A stretch of 64,000 bases of DNA from Aquimonas sp044377145 (GCF_044377145.1 NZ_JBILJQ010000019.1:4441-68440); one strand, 5' to 3'. Positions 38,380 through 49,064 are shown, numbered from the stretch's first letter. The notes: generated by a model not told the origin, from the sequence alone. A program made the numbers and translations.

Positions 38380-38408
38380 TTGGTGAAATGTCACAGTTGA
38401 CCTATAGT
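38380..38408 (+). promoter_or_regulatory. Possible sigma-70 promoter of fimV
   Basis: TATAGT at 38403-38408 matches the -10 consensus at five of six bases. A weak TTGGTG-type -35 lies about 17 bases upstream. A TTGACC hexamer at 38397-38402 is an alternative -35 but lacks a good -10. Confidence 0.3.
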
Positions 38409-38561
38409 TAGCGCGCCGTTGTCATGTCGTTTCTAGCTTCTGTTCGTTCAGCCCGGGCTGGTCGCGGGCTCGGCGCGATCGAAGCCGGCCACAGTGGCCA
38501 GGGGCCACCGGCGTTGGACAGCTCAAAACAATCATCCGCAGCGGATGGGGGAAAGATTCAA

Positions 38562-40988
38562 ATGAATAAGATGCTCAGACTGCCGGTTGCGCTGGCGCTC
38601 GCCCTCGGCGCATCCAATGCGCTCGCGCTTGGCCTCGGCCAGGTACAGGTGAAGTCCAGCCTCAACCAGCCGCTGCTGGCCGAAATCCCCGTGCTTGAGA
38701 ACACCCCGGGTGAAGCCGCCGACCTTCAGGTCCGTCTGGCTTCAGCCGAGTCGTTCGCGCGGATCGGTCTTGAGCGACCCAGCGGGGCGCTGGTATCTGC
38801 GATGCAGTTCAGCGTTGTCGAAGGCTCGAACGGTCGGCCGGTGATCCGGGTCACCACACCGAACCGGATCAATGATCCCTTCCTCGGTCTGCTGATTGAG
38901 GTGGAATGGGCCCGCGGCAAGCTGCTTCGCGAGTACACGCTGCTGCTTGACCCGCCGGTCGCGGTACCGTCGCGAGCCCTGCCTTCCGAGACCACGGCAT
39001 TGCCGCAGGGTGATGTGCGTCCGGCGCCGGCCGAAAACCTCGCCCAGCCGCCAGCAATGCCGACGCCCCGCCCAGCCGCCGCACCTGCGCCATCCTCATC
39101 CTCGCCATCCCCATCTTCGTCGGCGCCTTCGTTGGTGCCCGGTGAGAGTTACGGCCCGGTCAACGAGGGGGATTCGATCTGGCGCATCGCGAGCAGGGCG
39201 CTGCCCGATTCGTCGATCAACATCAATCAGATGATGATCGCACTGCAGCGCGCCAACCCGGAGGCCTTCATCGGCGGCAATATCAACCGCCTGCGCACCG
39301 GCGCGGTGCTGCGCATTCCGTCGCGCGAGGAGGCACTCGCCATTCGCCCGGGCGAAGCCGCGCAGTTGCTGCGCGATCAATCCCCGGAAAGCGCGAGCCT
39401 GCAGCCGGTAACCCCGCAGGCAAGCCGTCAGCCCGTCAGCCCGGCGGCACCGGCGCCGGCCGATTCCCGCCTCGCCATCGTGCCCCCACGTGGCGACACC
39501 CCCGCGACAGCCGCTCAGAGTGGCGCTTCGGCGGGCGGCCAGGGCGCCGAACTGCGCGCCGATCTCGCGCGTGCCCGCGAGCAGAGCGAGGCCGCGGCGC
39601 AGGAGAACCGCGAGCTGCGTACCCGCGTGCAGGAGCTTGAAAAGATCCGTGGCGACAGCGAACGCCTGCTTGAGCTCCGCAACAGCGAGCTGGAGGCGCT
39701 GCAGCAGCGACTGGCCGAACTGGAAGCCGAGCGTGCCGCAGCCGAAACAGCCAGCTCAGCGGCAGCGGCCGTCGTTCCCGCACCGACGCCGACGCCGGTG
39801 GTGGTTGAACCAGAAACTGTTTCCTCGTCCGCTTCCTCTTCTGATGCCGCAGCGCCCTCGGCGGACCCCGCTGAGGCCACGCCGGATGTCGGCACCCTGC
39901 CTGGCGATGACCTTGACGCTGGCGCAGCGGTCGATACAGATGAGTCCGCGGTGGGCGATGACGGCTTCGAAGCCACGCCTTCCGCCGAGCCGGAGCCAGC
40001 GCCTGTGTCAGCGGCACCCGAAGCCGCAGCGCCGGTCGTTACGCCGCCGGCGCCTGCACCGGTGGTGCAGGATCCCTGGTTCATGAGCCCGCTGGTGCTT
40101 GGCGGTGGTGGTGCTGTTGTGATCGGCCTGTTGGCCCTGCTCGGCATGCGCGGTCGCGGCAAGAAGAAAGCAGCCGCTGCGGCCGCCGCTGCGGGCGCCA
40201 GCTCGCGCTTCGAGGGCGCCGATTTCGGCGTGCCGGGTGCGTCCCAGGCCTACCAGGCAGGTGCGGAAAGCTACGACGATGCCGAGGAGCGCGAGCTGCT
40301 GGATCAGGTGGCCGAACAGCCGGACGACCTCGAACGGCATCTGGACTTGGTCCGCTACTACTACGGGCTGAACGACGCCTCGCGCTTCGAGGGCGCTGTC
40401 GAAGCCATGTACGCCCAGGTCTACGATCCGGATGAGCCGGCTTGGCAGCAGGCGCTGGAGATGGGGCGTGAAATGCTGCCCGACCACCCGCTGTTCATGG
40501 AGCACGCCGCGCAAAGCCGCGCCTGGGAGCCGAGCGAAGACACCTCCAGCGCGCCGTCGGCCTACGCCAACAACACGCCTGCCGGATCGTCGTTCGAGTA
40601 CGTCGACGCGCCCGCCGCCGAGCCGAGCCGCTTCAGCGAAGAGCCGGAGTTCCGGATCGATCTGGCCTCGCCGGAGCTTGAAGTGCCGCAGTTGTCGCGC
40701 GAAGCCGAGTTCGCCCGGATCGATTCAAGTGCGCTCACTGCGGCCTCCATTGAGGCGCCTTCGTTCGAGTTGCCGCCGGAGCTGTCTACGCCCTCGAGCA
40801 GCAGCTCGCTGGATCTCGACATCTCGGCCGATGCGATCGAGGCGGCGGCGACCAAGCTGGAGCTGGCCCGTGCGTATCTGGACATGGGCGACGTCGAAGG
40901 CGCGCGCGGCATGCTGGAAGAGGTCGCGCAGGAAGGCACCACCGAACAGCGCGGCGACGCCCGGCGTCTGCTGGACGAGATCCGCTGA
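38562..40988 (+). CDS. fimV: FimV-like polar hub / pilus assembly protein
   Basis: An 808-residue protein needed in relatives for type IV pilus function, twitching and polar organisation. Signal peptide: MNKMLRLPVALALALGASNA. The FimV N-terminal domain begins LGLGQVQVKSSLNQPLLAEI. A LysM-like peptidoglycan-binding segment (YGPVNEGDSIWRIASRALPD, about 195-260), a proline/serine and coiled-coil stretch rich in acidic residues, and one membrane helix (LVLGGGGAVVIGLLALLGM, about 510-530) follow. The cytoplasmic part ends with the FimV C-terminal motif TKLELARAYLDMGDVEGARG. The ATG at 38562 has a GGGGGAAAG ribosome site and directly precedes the signal peptide. A strong terminator follows at 41015. 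Confidence 0.93.
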   Translation: MNKMLRLPVALALALGASNALALGLGQVQVKSSLNQPLLAEIPVLENTPGEAADLQVRLASAESFARIGLERPSGALVSAMQFSVVEGSNGRPVIRVTTPNRINDPFLGLLIEVEWARGKLLREYTLLLDPPVAVPSRALPSETTALPQGDVRPAPAENLAQPPAMPTPRPAAAPAPSSSSPSPSSSAPSLVPGESYGPVNEGDSIWRIASRALPDSSININQMMIALQRANPEAFIGGNINRLRTGAVLRIPSREEALAIRPGEAAQLLRDQSPESASLQPVTPQASRQPVSPAAPAPADSRLAIVPPRGDTPATAAQSGASAGGQGAELRADLARAREQSEAAAQENRELRTRVQELEKIRGDSERLLELRNSELEALQQRLAELEAERAAAETASSAAAAVVPAPTPTPVVVEPETVSSSASSSDAAAPSADPAEATPDVGTLPGDDLDAGAAVDTDESAVGDDGFEATPSAEPEPAPVSAAPEAAAPVVTPPAPAPVVQDPWFMSPLVLGGGGAVVIGLLALLGMRGRGKKKAAAAAAAAGASSRFEGADFGVPGASQAYQAGAESYDDAEERELLDQVAEQPDDLERHLDLVRYYYGLNDASRFEGAVEAMYAQVYDPDEPAWQQALEMGREMLPDHPLFMEHAAQSRAWEPSEDTSSAPSAYANNTPAGSSFEYVDAPAAEPSRFSEEPEFRIDLASPELEVPQLSREAEFARIDSSALTAASIEAPSFELPPELSTPSSSSSLDLDISADAIEAAATKLELARAYLDMGDVEGARGMLEEVAQEGTTEQRGDARRLLDEIR

Positions 40989-41014
40989 GGTCTGCAGCCC
41001 GGTGATTGAACACG

Positions 41015-41045
41015 CAGGGGCCGGTCATCCGGCCCCTGTGCTTTT
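41015..41045 (+). terminator. Rho-independent terminator after fimV
   Basis: CAGGGGCCGG (41015-41024) and CCGGCCCCTG (41029-41038) form a perfect 10-base stem with a TCAT loop, followed closely by CTTTT. Confidence 0.75.
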
Positions 41046-41162
41046 GGGCGGCACAGACGTCCCTCCAGTGGGTCCGGATCACTACACTGTCGGGCTGCCG
41101 CACCCACCGCTTTACCAAGCCCCGCTGTGCATGCTGCTGCAAACTCCGCTGTGAGCGCCGCC

Positions 41163-42056
41163 GTGACTTCCGAAACCCCGCTGTCCAATCCTCCCATCAC
41201 CCGCCGCTACGTCGCTGCGGTCGAGTACGACGGCGGCGCGTTTTCCGGCTGGCAGCGGCTGTCGCACGGCGACACGGTGCAATCCGTGGTCGAGCGCGCG
41301 CTGTCCTTCGTTGTTGCGGCGCCGGTGCTGGTCACGTGCGCTGGCCGCACCGACAGCGGCGTGCATGGGCGCGGCCAGATCATCCATTTCGATATCCAGG
41401 CCGAGCGCAGCACGCGCGCGCTGCAGATGGGTACCACCTCGCGCCTGCCGGATGCCGCTTGTCTACTGTGGGTGCAGCCGGTGGGCAGCGACTTCCATGC
41501 GCGCTACTCGGCGCTGGCGCGGCGCTATCGCTACCGCATTCTCAATCGCCGCGTGCGTCCCGCGCTCGAGCGCCAGCACGCTGCGTGGGAGCGCGCACCG
41601 CTGGATGCCGAGGCGATGCACCGCGCCGCCCAGCATCTGGTGGGCCTGCACGATTTCAGCGCCTTTCGCACCGCCGCCTGCCAGGCCAAGCACCCGCTGC
41701 GCGACCTGCACCACATCGACGTGCGGCGTCAGGGCGAATGGGTTGAAGTCGCGGTGCAGGCGAATGCGTTCCTGCACCACATGGTGCGCAACATCGTCGG
41801 CAGCCTGCTGTTGGTCGGCCGTGGTGAGCAGCCCGAGCACTGGTTGGCCGAACTGCTGGCCGGGCGCAATCGGCATGTGGCCGGGCCGACCGCGCAGCCC
41901 CAGGGCCTGGTGTTCGAGGGTCCGCTGTATCCGGCGCGGTTCGGTCTGCCGCCGGAGTTCAGCTGGGTCGGGCCCGAGCCGGAGCGGACCTATCCGCCAC
42001 GCGCAGGGTCGCATGATGAGAGCGACGTCAACGCAGATGATTCTGCGGCGGAATGA
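41163..42056 (+). CDS. truA: tRNA pseudouridine(38-40) synthase
   Basis: A 297-residue enzyme that turns uridines 38-40 of tRNA anticodon arms into pseudouridine. It has the start RYVAAVEYDGGAFSGWQR, the catalytic aspartate in CAGRTDSGVHGRGQ (D64), FHARYSALARRYRYRI, LVGLHDFSAFRTAACQAKHP and the end motif FLHHMVRNIVGSLL. No ATG is in frame near the start; GTG at 41163 is chosen, with GTG at 41127 as alternative. Neither has a clear ribosome site. An acidic tail extends past the usual end. It lies after the fimV terminator and before trpF. Confidence 0.93.
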   Translation: MTSETPLSNPPITRRYVAAVEYDGGAFSGWQRLSHGDTVQSVVERALSFVVAAPVLVTCAGRTDSGVHGRGQIIHFDIQAERSTRALQMGTTSRLPDAACLLWVQPVGSDFHARYSALARRYRYRILNRRVRPALERQHAAWERAPLDAEAMHRAAQHLVGLHDFSAFRTAACQAKHPLRDLHHIDVRRQGEWVEVAVQANAFLHHMVRNIVGSLLLVGRGEQPEHWLAELLAGRNRHVAGPTAQPQGLVFEGPLYPARFGLPPEFSWVGPEPERTYPPRAGSHDESDVNADDSAAE

Positions 42057-42166
42057 GCCGCGCTTCCGTTGCGCCACGCCAGCGACGGTGGTCGCGTTGG
42101 TCCGAAACGTCCTGATCGCGCGCTGTTGACGAATCGACCTGCCCGCTGCGGCACACTACGCGCCCC

Positions 42167-42794
42167 ATGCACGCCTATCCCCCACAACGAACCCGCATCA
42201 AGTTTTGCGGCATGACCCGCGCGGAGGATATCCAGCGCGCGATTGCGTTGGGGGTTGATGCGATCGGCTTGATCATGGTGCCGGGCAGCAAGCGCGCGCT
42301 CGGGCTGGATCAGGCCAGCGTGCTGCGCGCCGCAGTGCCCGCCCTGGTGCACAGCGTGCTGCTGGTGATGAATGCCGAGCCTGCATTCGTGCGCTCGGCG
42401 ATTCACGCACTGCGGCCTGACCTGGTGCAGTTCCACGGCGACGAGACACCCGAGTTCTGTGCTGCGTTCGAGGTGCCGTTTCTGAAGGCGGTGCCGATGG
42501 CCAGCGTGACCAGTGTGGCGGCCTACCAGCGGGCCTATGCGCAGGCGGCGGGCTTCGTGTTCGACAGTCATGCCGCCGGCGGGCAGGGCGGCAGCGGGCA
42601 TGCGTTTGACTGGTCGCGCCTGCCGACCGAGCGCAGCCATCCGCTGCTGCTGGCCGGTGGGCTCACCCCCGACAACGTGCAGGCGGCGGTGCGCGCGGTG
42701 CGGCCGTATGCGGTCGATGTATCCAGCGGAATCGAGAGCGCGCCGGGGCTCAAATGCCCGCAGCGCATGCAGCAATTTGTGGACGAGGTGCACC

Positions 42795-42823
<29 letters not shown>
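42167..42823 (+). CDS. trpF: Phosphoribosylanthranilate isomerase
   Basis: A 218-residue TIM-barrel enzyme that isomerises phosphoribosylanthranilate to CdRP in tryptophan synthesis. The N-terminal IKFCGMTRAED holds the catalytic cysteine (usual KICGLT). Others: LVQFHGDETPEFC, FVFDSHAAGGQGGSGHAFDW with the catalytic aspartate, PLLLAGGLTPDNV and VDVSSGIESAPGLK at the phosphate site. The ATG at 42167 begins the family N-terminus. Its end overlaps trpB by 29 bases, so the two are coupled. Genes for the earlier tryptophan steps are not in this window. Confidence 0.95.
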
Positions 42824-44018
<1,195 letters not shown>

Positions 44019-44024
44019 TTCGGT

Positions 44025-44176
44025 GAATCGGGAATGGGGAATCGGGAACGGCTAAGGCCGAGTTCCGCGGCTCCCATCGCCGAGTGATCCGTAGTGCCGC
44101 GTGTCTCATCCTCTACTTCTGTCGCTCCGCAAGCGTCTGCTTGTGAAGATTCTCCATTCCCCACTCCCGATTCCCA
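44025..44176 (+). repeat. Inverted GGGAATCGGG-type repeat between trpB and trpA
   Basis: The left arm at 44025-44048 (GAATCGGGAATGGGGAATCG and following bases) and the right arm at 44148-44176 (ATTCTCCATTCCCCACTCCC and on) are near-perfect inverted copies, enclosing about 100 unrelated bases. The right arm ends 4 bases before trpA ATG, so trpA has no visible Shine-Dalgarno sequence. The same arm sequences occur at 62844-62981 and, as one arm, near 56562. Confidence 0.8.
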
Positions 44177-44180
44177 CCCA

Positions 44181-44981
44181 ATGAACCGCATCGACTCCCG
44201 CTTCGACGCTCTCGCCGCCGCTGGCCGCAAAGGGCTGATTCCGTTCATCACCGCCGGGGATCCTTCCGACGCAGCCACGGTGCCGGTGATGCATGCGCTG
44301 GTGCGCGCGGGCGCGGATGTGATCGAGCTCGGCGTACCGTTCTCCGACCCGATGGCCGATGGGCCGGTGATCCAGCAGAGCAGTGAGCGCGCCCTGCTGC
44401 GCAAAGTCGGCCTGCGCCGGGTGCTGGCGATGGTTGCCGAGTTCCGTCAGCAGGATGTGGCCACGCCGATCGTGCTGATGGGCTATCTCAATCCGGTCGA
44501 GATGTTCGGCCTGCAGCGTTTCGCCAAGGCCGCGGTTGACGCTGGCGTCGACGGTGTGTTGCTGGTCGACTGCCCGCCGGAGGAGTCCGACCCGGTGCGC
44601 GAGGCCCTGAATGCCGAAGGCCTTGCGCTGGTGCCCCTGGCGGCGCCGACCAGCACCGGCGAGCGGCTGACCAAGCTGTGCCGCAGCGCGCAGGGCTATC
44701 TGTACTACGTGTCCTTCAACGGCGTGACCGGCGCCGGCAACAAGCTCGACACGGGCGACGTCGCCCAGCACATCCGCCATCTGCGTACGTTGTCGAACAG
44801 CCGGATCGCGGTCGGTTTCGGTGTGCGCGATGCCGCCAGTGCGGTCGCCACCGGCGAGCTCGCCGATGCGGTGGTGATCGGCAGCGCCCTGGTCAGCACG
44901 CTGGCCCAGGCCGCCGACACCGCTGATGCCTGCGCCCGTGCCGAGGCCTTTCTGAGCCCGATACGCACCGCCTTGGGCTGA
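44181..44981 (+). CDS. trpA: Tryptophan synthase alpha chain
   Basis: A 266-residue TIM barrel that cleaves indole-3-glycerol phosphate to indole for TrpB. The catalytic glutamate and aspartate are E49 (VIELGVPFSDPMADGP) and D60, the same numbers as in the E. coli enzyme. VDGVLLVDCPPEESD, PLAAPTSTGERL, YLYYVSFNGVTGAG and VGFGVRDAASA follow in order. The ATG at 44181 is right after an inverted repeat and lacks a ribosome site; the next ATGs are too far in to be starts. The accD gene that often follows trpA in relatives is not here. Confidence 0.95.
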   Translation: MNRIDSRFDALAAAGRKGLIPFITAGDPSDAATVPVMHALVRAGADVIELGVPFSDPMADGPVIQQSSERALLRKVGLRRVLAMVAEFRQQDVATPIVLMGYLNPVEMFGLQRFAKAAVDAGVDGVLLVDCPPEESDPVREALNAEGLALVPLAAPTSTGERLTKLCRSAQGYLYYVSFNGVTGAGNKLDTGDVAQHIRHLRTLSNSRIAVGFGVRDAASAVATGELADAVVIGSALVSTLAQAADTADACARAEAFLSPIRTALG

Positions 44982-45092
44982 GGCGGCGTCGCCACGCTCG
45001 ACACAGCGTGAGCCGAGGGCTCGATGTGGAATGCGGCAGGACCGACGCACCCCAGCGCGACAGTTGCGGGGGCGCCCGCTGGGGTCGCCACC

Positions 45093-45209
45093 GAAGCAGC
45101 GCCCCTGCGCGAGATCATCAGGTGTCACGTCAATCGCGCGGGTCTTCGGCCCCGATTCAAGCATCCGCGTCAGCAGCAGGCGCGCCGCGTTGCGCCCCAC
45201 AACGCAACA
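45093..45209 (-). pseudogene. Possible relic of a LacI-type regulator C-terminus
   Basis: The minus-strand frame gives GRNAARLLLTRMLESGPKTR followed by AIDVTPDDLAQG. This resembles the end of LacI-family proteins, where G-x-x-A-A-x-x-L-L precedes a proline and glutamate-leucine. It is only about 35 residues and runs into unrelated sequence. It lies between trpA and the 5'-nucleotidase gene. Confidence 0.25.
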
Positions 45210-45235
45210 CCGGTTGCGGGGCGTGCAGCGCCGGC

Positions 45236-47131
45236 TCAGCGCGGCTCGCGTTCCGGATAGACCACGCTCTGCGTGCTCATTTCCTCGGGCTTCGGCCGCA
45301 GCAGATCGCCGCCCGCCTTGGCGTAGTCCGCCAACGCCTGCGCGTAGTGCAAGTAGGTGGGTTCGCGGCGCTCGCCGGTGATCGCACCGAAGCCGGTGAA
45401 GCCATCGCGCCCGGCGGCGATGTAGTCATTGGTGATCACGCGATAGGTCATGTCGGGCTGTAGCGGCTGCCAGACTGCGTCGGTATGGATCAGCACATTC
45501 AGCACCCGGCCTTCGGCACGGCTGCGGGTCAGGTCGATGTCCCAACGCAGGCCGGCCGCGTACGGCCAGGCGCCGCTGTTGCTGCCCGGGTTGCTGACGA
45601 ATTGCTCGACCGCGTCTTCCAGCACGCCGTGCACCTCGCTGCCGGTCATCAGCAGGCGATCGAGCATGTTCTTGAACGGCAGGGCCAGGTAGGCATCGCC
45701 AATGGTGAAGTCGCCGGCGGCGATGCCATTGCGCACGCCGCCGGCGTTCTGGATCGCGATATCGGCGCCGCCGAAGCGCTGGCCCAATGCCAGGAAGGCG
45801 CGCGCAATGACCTGCTGGACATGGCCGCCGTGCACATCGGTGGCCTCGGCGCAGCCCGGGGCGCCATCGCGGCTGCGGTCATACGGACCGGGCGCGCGGC
45901 GCAGGCACAGCCGCTCGGGCACTTGGCCGACCACCTCGGTGCTGAACTTCTCGATCTGGTCCTGGTAAACCTTCAACACCGCCTGCGCGGCGGGCTGCGG
46001 CTGCGCGCGACGCAGCACGTCGGTCGCGTCGATCCTGCTCAGCAGCGCGTCCAGCTGCGCACCGGCAAGCGGTGTGCTGCCCTGGCGCAGGTCCGCGCCA
46101 ACCAGCAGGTGCGGCGTGCCGTCGCAGCTCAGCACGCGGCCATCGGCATCGAAGCGCACATCGAGCTGTCCGACGACCCAGGTGTACTGCCAGGCCTGCA
46201 CTACGCATACGGCATCGCCGTCGAGGTTCTGCAGGCGGGTGGGGTAGGGGCCGGCCGGGCTCAGTCCCAGCGCGCTGAACTGATCGCCGAGGAGGGTGTG
46301 CGAGTCGGCGCCGACGATGATGTCGACTCCGCGCAGCCCGCGCGCCAGACGCAGATCGTTGAGGTAGCCGATGTGGGTCAACAGCACGATGTGGTCGGTG
46401 CCCTCGGCCTGCAGTTGGTCGATCTGCGCCTGCGCCGTCGTGAGCTCGTCATCGAAGGCGGTGCCGGCGTCGGGGCTGGACGCCGACTTGGTTTTGCCGG
46501 CGATGTCGATGCCGACGATGCCGATCCGGCGGCCGCCGCGTTCCAGCACCAGGTGCGGCTGCAGATAGTCATTGGCGGTGCGCGGCGCCAAGGGCGAGCT
46601 GCCGACGGTCGGCCGCACATTGGCTGCCAGCGCAGGCGTGGCGCAGCGGCTGCGATCCTTCCACAGAAAGTCGAGAAATTTGGCGAGGCCGGCGTCTCCG
46701 GTGTCGAACTCGTGGTTGCCGACCGAGAACGCATCGAAGCAGACCGTGTTCATCAGATCCGCATCGGCCTCGCCCTGGAACAGGGTGAAGTAGAGATCGC
46801 CGGTGATTGCGTCGCCGGCGTGCAGCTTCAGCACATTGGGCACGCCCGCCGACAGCGCCTCGATGGTCTGAGTCACCGCTGGAAAGCCGCCGAAGCTGAG
46901 CTGTACGGTTTCGCCGTCGATCTTGAGCTCGCCACCGGTGTCGGGCGCCAGCCGCGAATGGTGATCGTTGATATGCAGGATCCGCAGCGCGAAGTCGTCG
47001 ACCGGCGCGCTGGGCAGCGGCGGGTTGACGCTGCAGGCCGCGAGTGCGCTGCAGGCGGCGAGCAGCACGGGGCGGTACAGGCGACGCGGCTGGATTCTGG
47101 GGGGCATGGTCGACATCAGGCAGGAAGTCAT
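45236..47131 (-). CDS. Lipoprotein 5'-nucleotidase / UshA-like metallophosphatase
   Basis: A 631-residue exported phosphatase that probably releases phosphate from nucleotides. A lipoprotein signal is likely: YRPVLLAACSALAACSV has two possible lipobox cysteines (C27, C33). The calcineurin-like domain starts ILHINDHHSRL with metal ligands, then HAGDAITGDLYF, FSVGNHEFDTGD, IVLLTHIGYLNDLR and VGADSHTLLG. The C-terminal 5'-nucleotidase domain has IQNAGGVRNGIAAGDFTIGD and ITNDYIAAGRDGF. The start is ATG 47131 or 47116. It is divergent from the M14 peptidase gene, so both may belong to nutrient scavenging. Exact substrate unknown. Confidence 0.9.
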   Translation of the reverse strand: MTSCLMSTMPPRIQPRRLYRPVLLAACSALAACSVNPPLPSAPVDDFALRILHINDHHSRLAPDTGGELKIDGETVQLSFGGFPAVTQTIEALSAGVPNVLKLHAGDAITGDLYFTLFQGEADADLMNTVCFDAFSVGNHEFDTGDAGLAKFLDFLWKDRSRCATPALAANVRPTVGSSPLAPRTANDYLQPHLVLERGGRRIGIVGIDIAGKTKSASSPDAGTAFDDELTTAQAQIDQLQAEGTDHIVLLTHIGYLNDLRLARGLRGVDIIVGADSHTLLGDQFSALGLSPAGPYPTRLQNLDGDAVCVVQAWQYTWVVGQLDVRFDADGRVLSCDGTPHLLVGADLRQGSTPLAGAQLDALLSRIDATDVLRRAQPQPAAQAVLKVYQDQIEKFSTEVVGQVPERLCLRRAPGPYDRSRDGAPGCAEATDVHGGHVQQVIARAFLALGQRFGGADIAIQNAGGVRNGIAAGDFTIGDAYLALPFKNMLDRLLMTGSEVHGVLEDAVEQFVSNPGSNSGAWPYAAGLRWDIDLTRSRAEGRVLNVLIHTDAVWQPLQPDMTYRVITNDYIAAGRDGFTGFGAITGERREPTYLHYAQALADYAKAGGDLLRPKPEEMSTQSVVYPEREPR

Positions 47132-47315
47132 CCGGACAGGGTAACCGCAGTGAAGGCCGCTGCCGACCGTTTGCCCTCTGGAGTTCGCCGTCTTTGACAC
47201 TGCGGGCAAAGCGATCGTTTGCAGGACGCGACACCCGGATTTCTGGCACTGGCCGAGCGCCCGTGCCCGCGCGACCCTGCTCGCCTTCGTCATCTTGAAG
47301 GGCGCGCCGTCGACC

Positions 47316-49064
47316 ATGTGGATCCCGCTGATTCTCACCGCTGCCGCCGCAAGCGCGGCGACCGACTGGACCACGCCCGCCGAAGCCAGCGCCTACACCG
47401 AGACTCCGCGCTATGCGCAAACCCGCGCTTACTTCGAGCGGCTGGATGCCGCCTGCAGCCAGCTGTCGACTTTCGACTTCGGCACCAGCGCGCAGGGTCG
47501 GCCCATGCAGGCCGTAGTGCTGGCCGCGGGCGGCGAGCTCAGCCCGGAAGCCGCGCGCGCGTCCGGCAAACCGGTGATCCTGATCCAGGCCGCCATCCAT
47601 CCCGGTGAGCACGAGGGCAAGGATGTGCTGATGGCGCTGGCCCGCGATCTCACGGTCAGCGGCAAATACTCCGAGTTGCTGGAGCCGGTGGTGCTGGTGC
47701 TGGTGCCGGTGCTCAACGTCGACGGTCACGAGCGCTTCTCGCCCTTCAACCGGATCAACCAGAACGGCCCGGAGGCGATGGGTTGGCGTGCCACTGCGCA
47801 GAATCTGAACCTCAATCGCGACTACACCAAGGCCGACGCACCCGAGATGCAGGCCTGGCTGCGCCTGTGGCAACGCTGGCAGCCCGATCTGCTGATCGAC
47901 ATGCACAACACCAATGGCGCCGACTACCAGTACGCCATGACCTGGGCGTTTGAAACCGAGCGGAACATTGCGCCCGCACTAGCCGCCTGGCAGCGCGAAG
48001 TGTTTGACGGCGCCGTCAAGCCGGCGCTGGCCGCGCAGGGTTGGCCCTTGACCTACTACATCAGCCTGAAGGACGGCACCGATCTGCGCGCCGGTCTGGT
48101 CGAGGGCGCTTCCGCGCCGCGCTTTTCAATCGGCTATGCGGCGGCCGCGGGGCGGCCGGGGCTGTTGCTGGAAACCCACATGCTGAAAGACTTCAAGACC
48201 CGCGCGGCGGTCAATGAAGCCCTGCTGCTGGAGCTGCTGCGCAGCATCGGCCGCGATCCGGCTGCGCTGAAGGCCGCGGTTGCCGCCGCCGATGCCGAGC
48301 GCTTTACCGTCGGCAGCACGATCCCACTCGACTTCGGCTTGACCGAAGCAACGGTCGAGGAGGATTTTCTCGGCTACGCCTACACCCGAACGCAGAGCGA
48401 TGTCAGCGGTGGCATCTGGGTGCAGTACGACATCAACCAGCCCGAAACCTATCGCCTGCCGGTGCAGCGTGAAGTCATCGTCACTGCCGAAGCCCCGGCG
48501 CCGGCCGCGTACGTGGTGCCGCCGCAGTGGACCGCAGTGATCGAACGTCTGCAGCTGCACGCAGTGCAGATGCAGCGCCTGCCTGCCGCGCAGGTGATCG
48601 ATGCCGAGCGCTATCGCTTCAGCGAGGTCGTCTGGGCGGCGCGGCCATTCGAAGGCCGCCACATGATCAGCGCATTGAAGCAGGTCGCCGAAACCGGGCC
48701 GGCCGAACTCACCGCCGGCAGCTGGCTGATCCCGATGGACCAGCCACGCGCTCGTTTGGTCGCCCTGCTGTTGGAGCCGGGCTCGCCGGACAGCCTGCTG
48801 CGCTGGGGATTCTTTGATGCCATCTTCGAGGAGAAGGAGTACGCCGAAGCGCGGGTGATGGAAACGATGGCCCGCGAGATGCTGGCGAGCGATCCGGCGC
48901 TGAAGGCCGAGTTCGACGCCCGCCTGCAGGACGAAGCGTTCGCCGGCAGCCCGCGCGCTCGGCTGCGCTTCTTCTATGAGCGTTCGCCGTACTTCGATGC
49001 CGAGTTCAGCCGCTATCCCGTGCTTCGCCTGGGGCAGGCGGCCCTGGACCAGCTCGCCCAGTAG
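47316..49064 (+). CDS. Exported M14 zinc carboxypeptidase
   Basis: A 582-residue peptidase with a short signal peptide (MWIPLILTAAAASA). Zinc ligands are visible: H95 and E98 in AAIHPGEHEGKD, and H197 in IDMHNTNG. The NLNRDY segment supplies the arginine that binds the substrate carboxylate, and LLLETHML (E286) is the likely catalytic glutamate. The remaining 290 residues form a beta-rich then helical tail not part of the core. Large M14 proteins of this layout are exported exopeptidases. The ATG at 47316 is favoured over a TTG at 47295 because it begins the signal peptide. The peptidase is complete. Confidence 0.88.
   Translation: MWIPLILTAAAASAATDWTTPAEASAYTETPRYAQTRAYFERLDAACSQLSTFDFGTSAQGRPMQAVVLAAGGELSPEAARASGKPVILIQAAIHPGEHEGKDVLMALARDLTVSGKYSELLEPVVLVLVPVLNVDGHERFSPFNRINQNGPEAMGWRATAQNLNLNRDYTKADAPEMQAWLRLWQRWQPDLLIDMHNTNGADYQYAMTWAFETERNIAPALAAWQREVFDGAVKPALAAQGWPLTYYISLKDGTDLRAGLVEGASAPRFSIGYAAAAGRPGLLLETHMLKDFKTRAAVNEALLLELLRSIGRDPAALKAAVAAADAERFTVGSTIPLDFGLTEATVEEDFLGYAYTRTQSDVSGGIWVQYDINQPETYRLPVQREVIVTAEAPAPAAYVVPPQWTAVIERLQLHAVQMQRLPAAQVIDAERYRFSEVVWAARPFEGRHMISALKQVAETGPAELTAGSWLIPMDQPRARLVALLLEPGSPDSLLRWGFFDAIFEEKEYAEARVMETMAREMLASDPALKAEFDARLQDEAFAGSPRARLRFFYERSPYFDAEFSRYPVLRLGQAALDQLAQ

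Noticed and set aside
38397..38425. TTGACC-17-TGTCAT as fimV promoter
   Set aside because: The -10 fits only four of six bases; TATAGT at 38403-38408 is better, so listed instead.
45485..47197. 570-codon plus-strand frame
   Set aside because: Antisense of the 5'-nucleotidase, whose metal-ligand motifs are clear on the minus strand.
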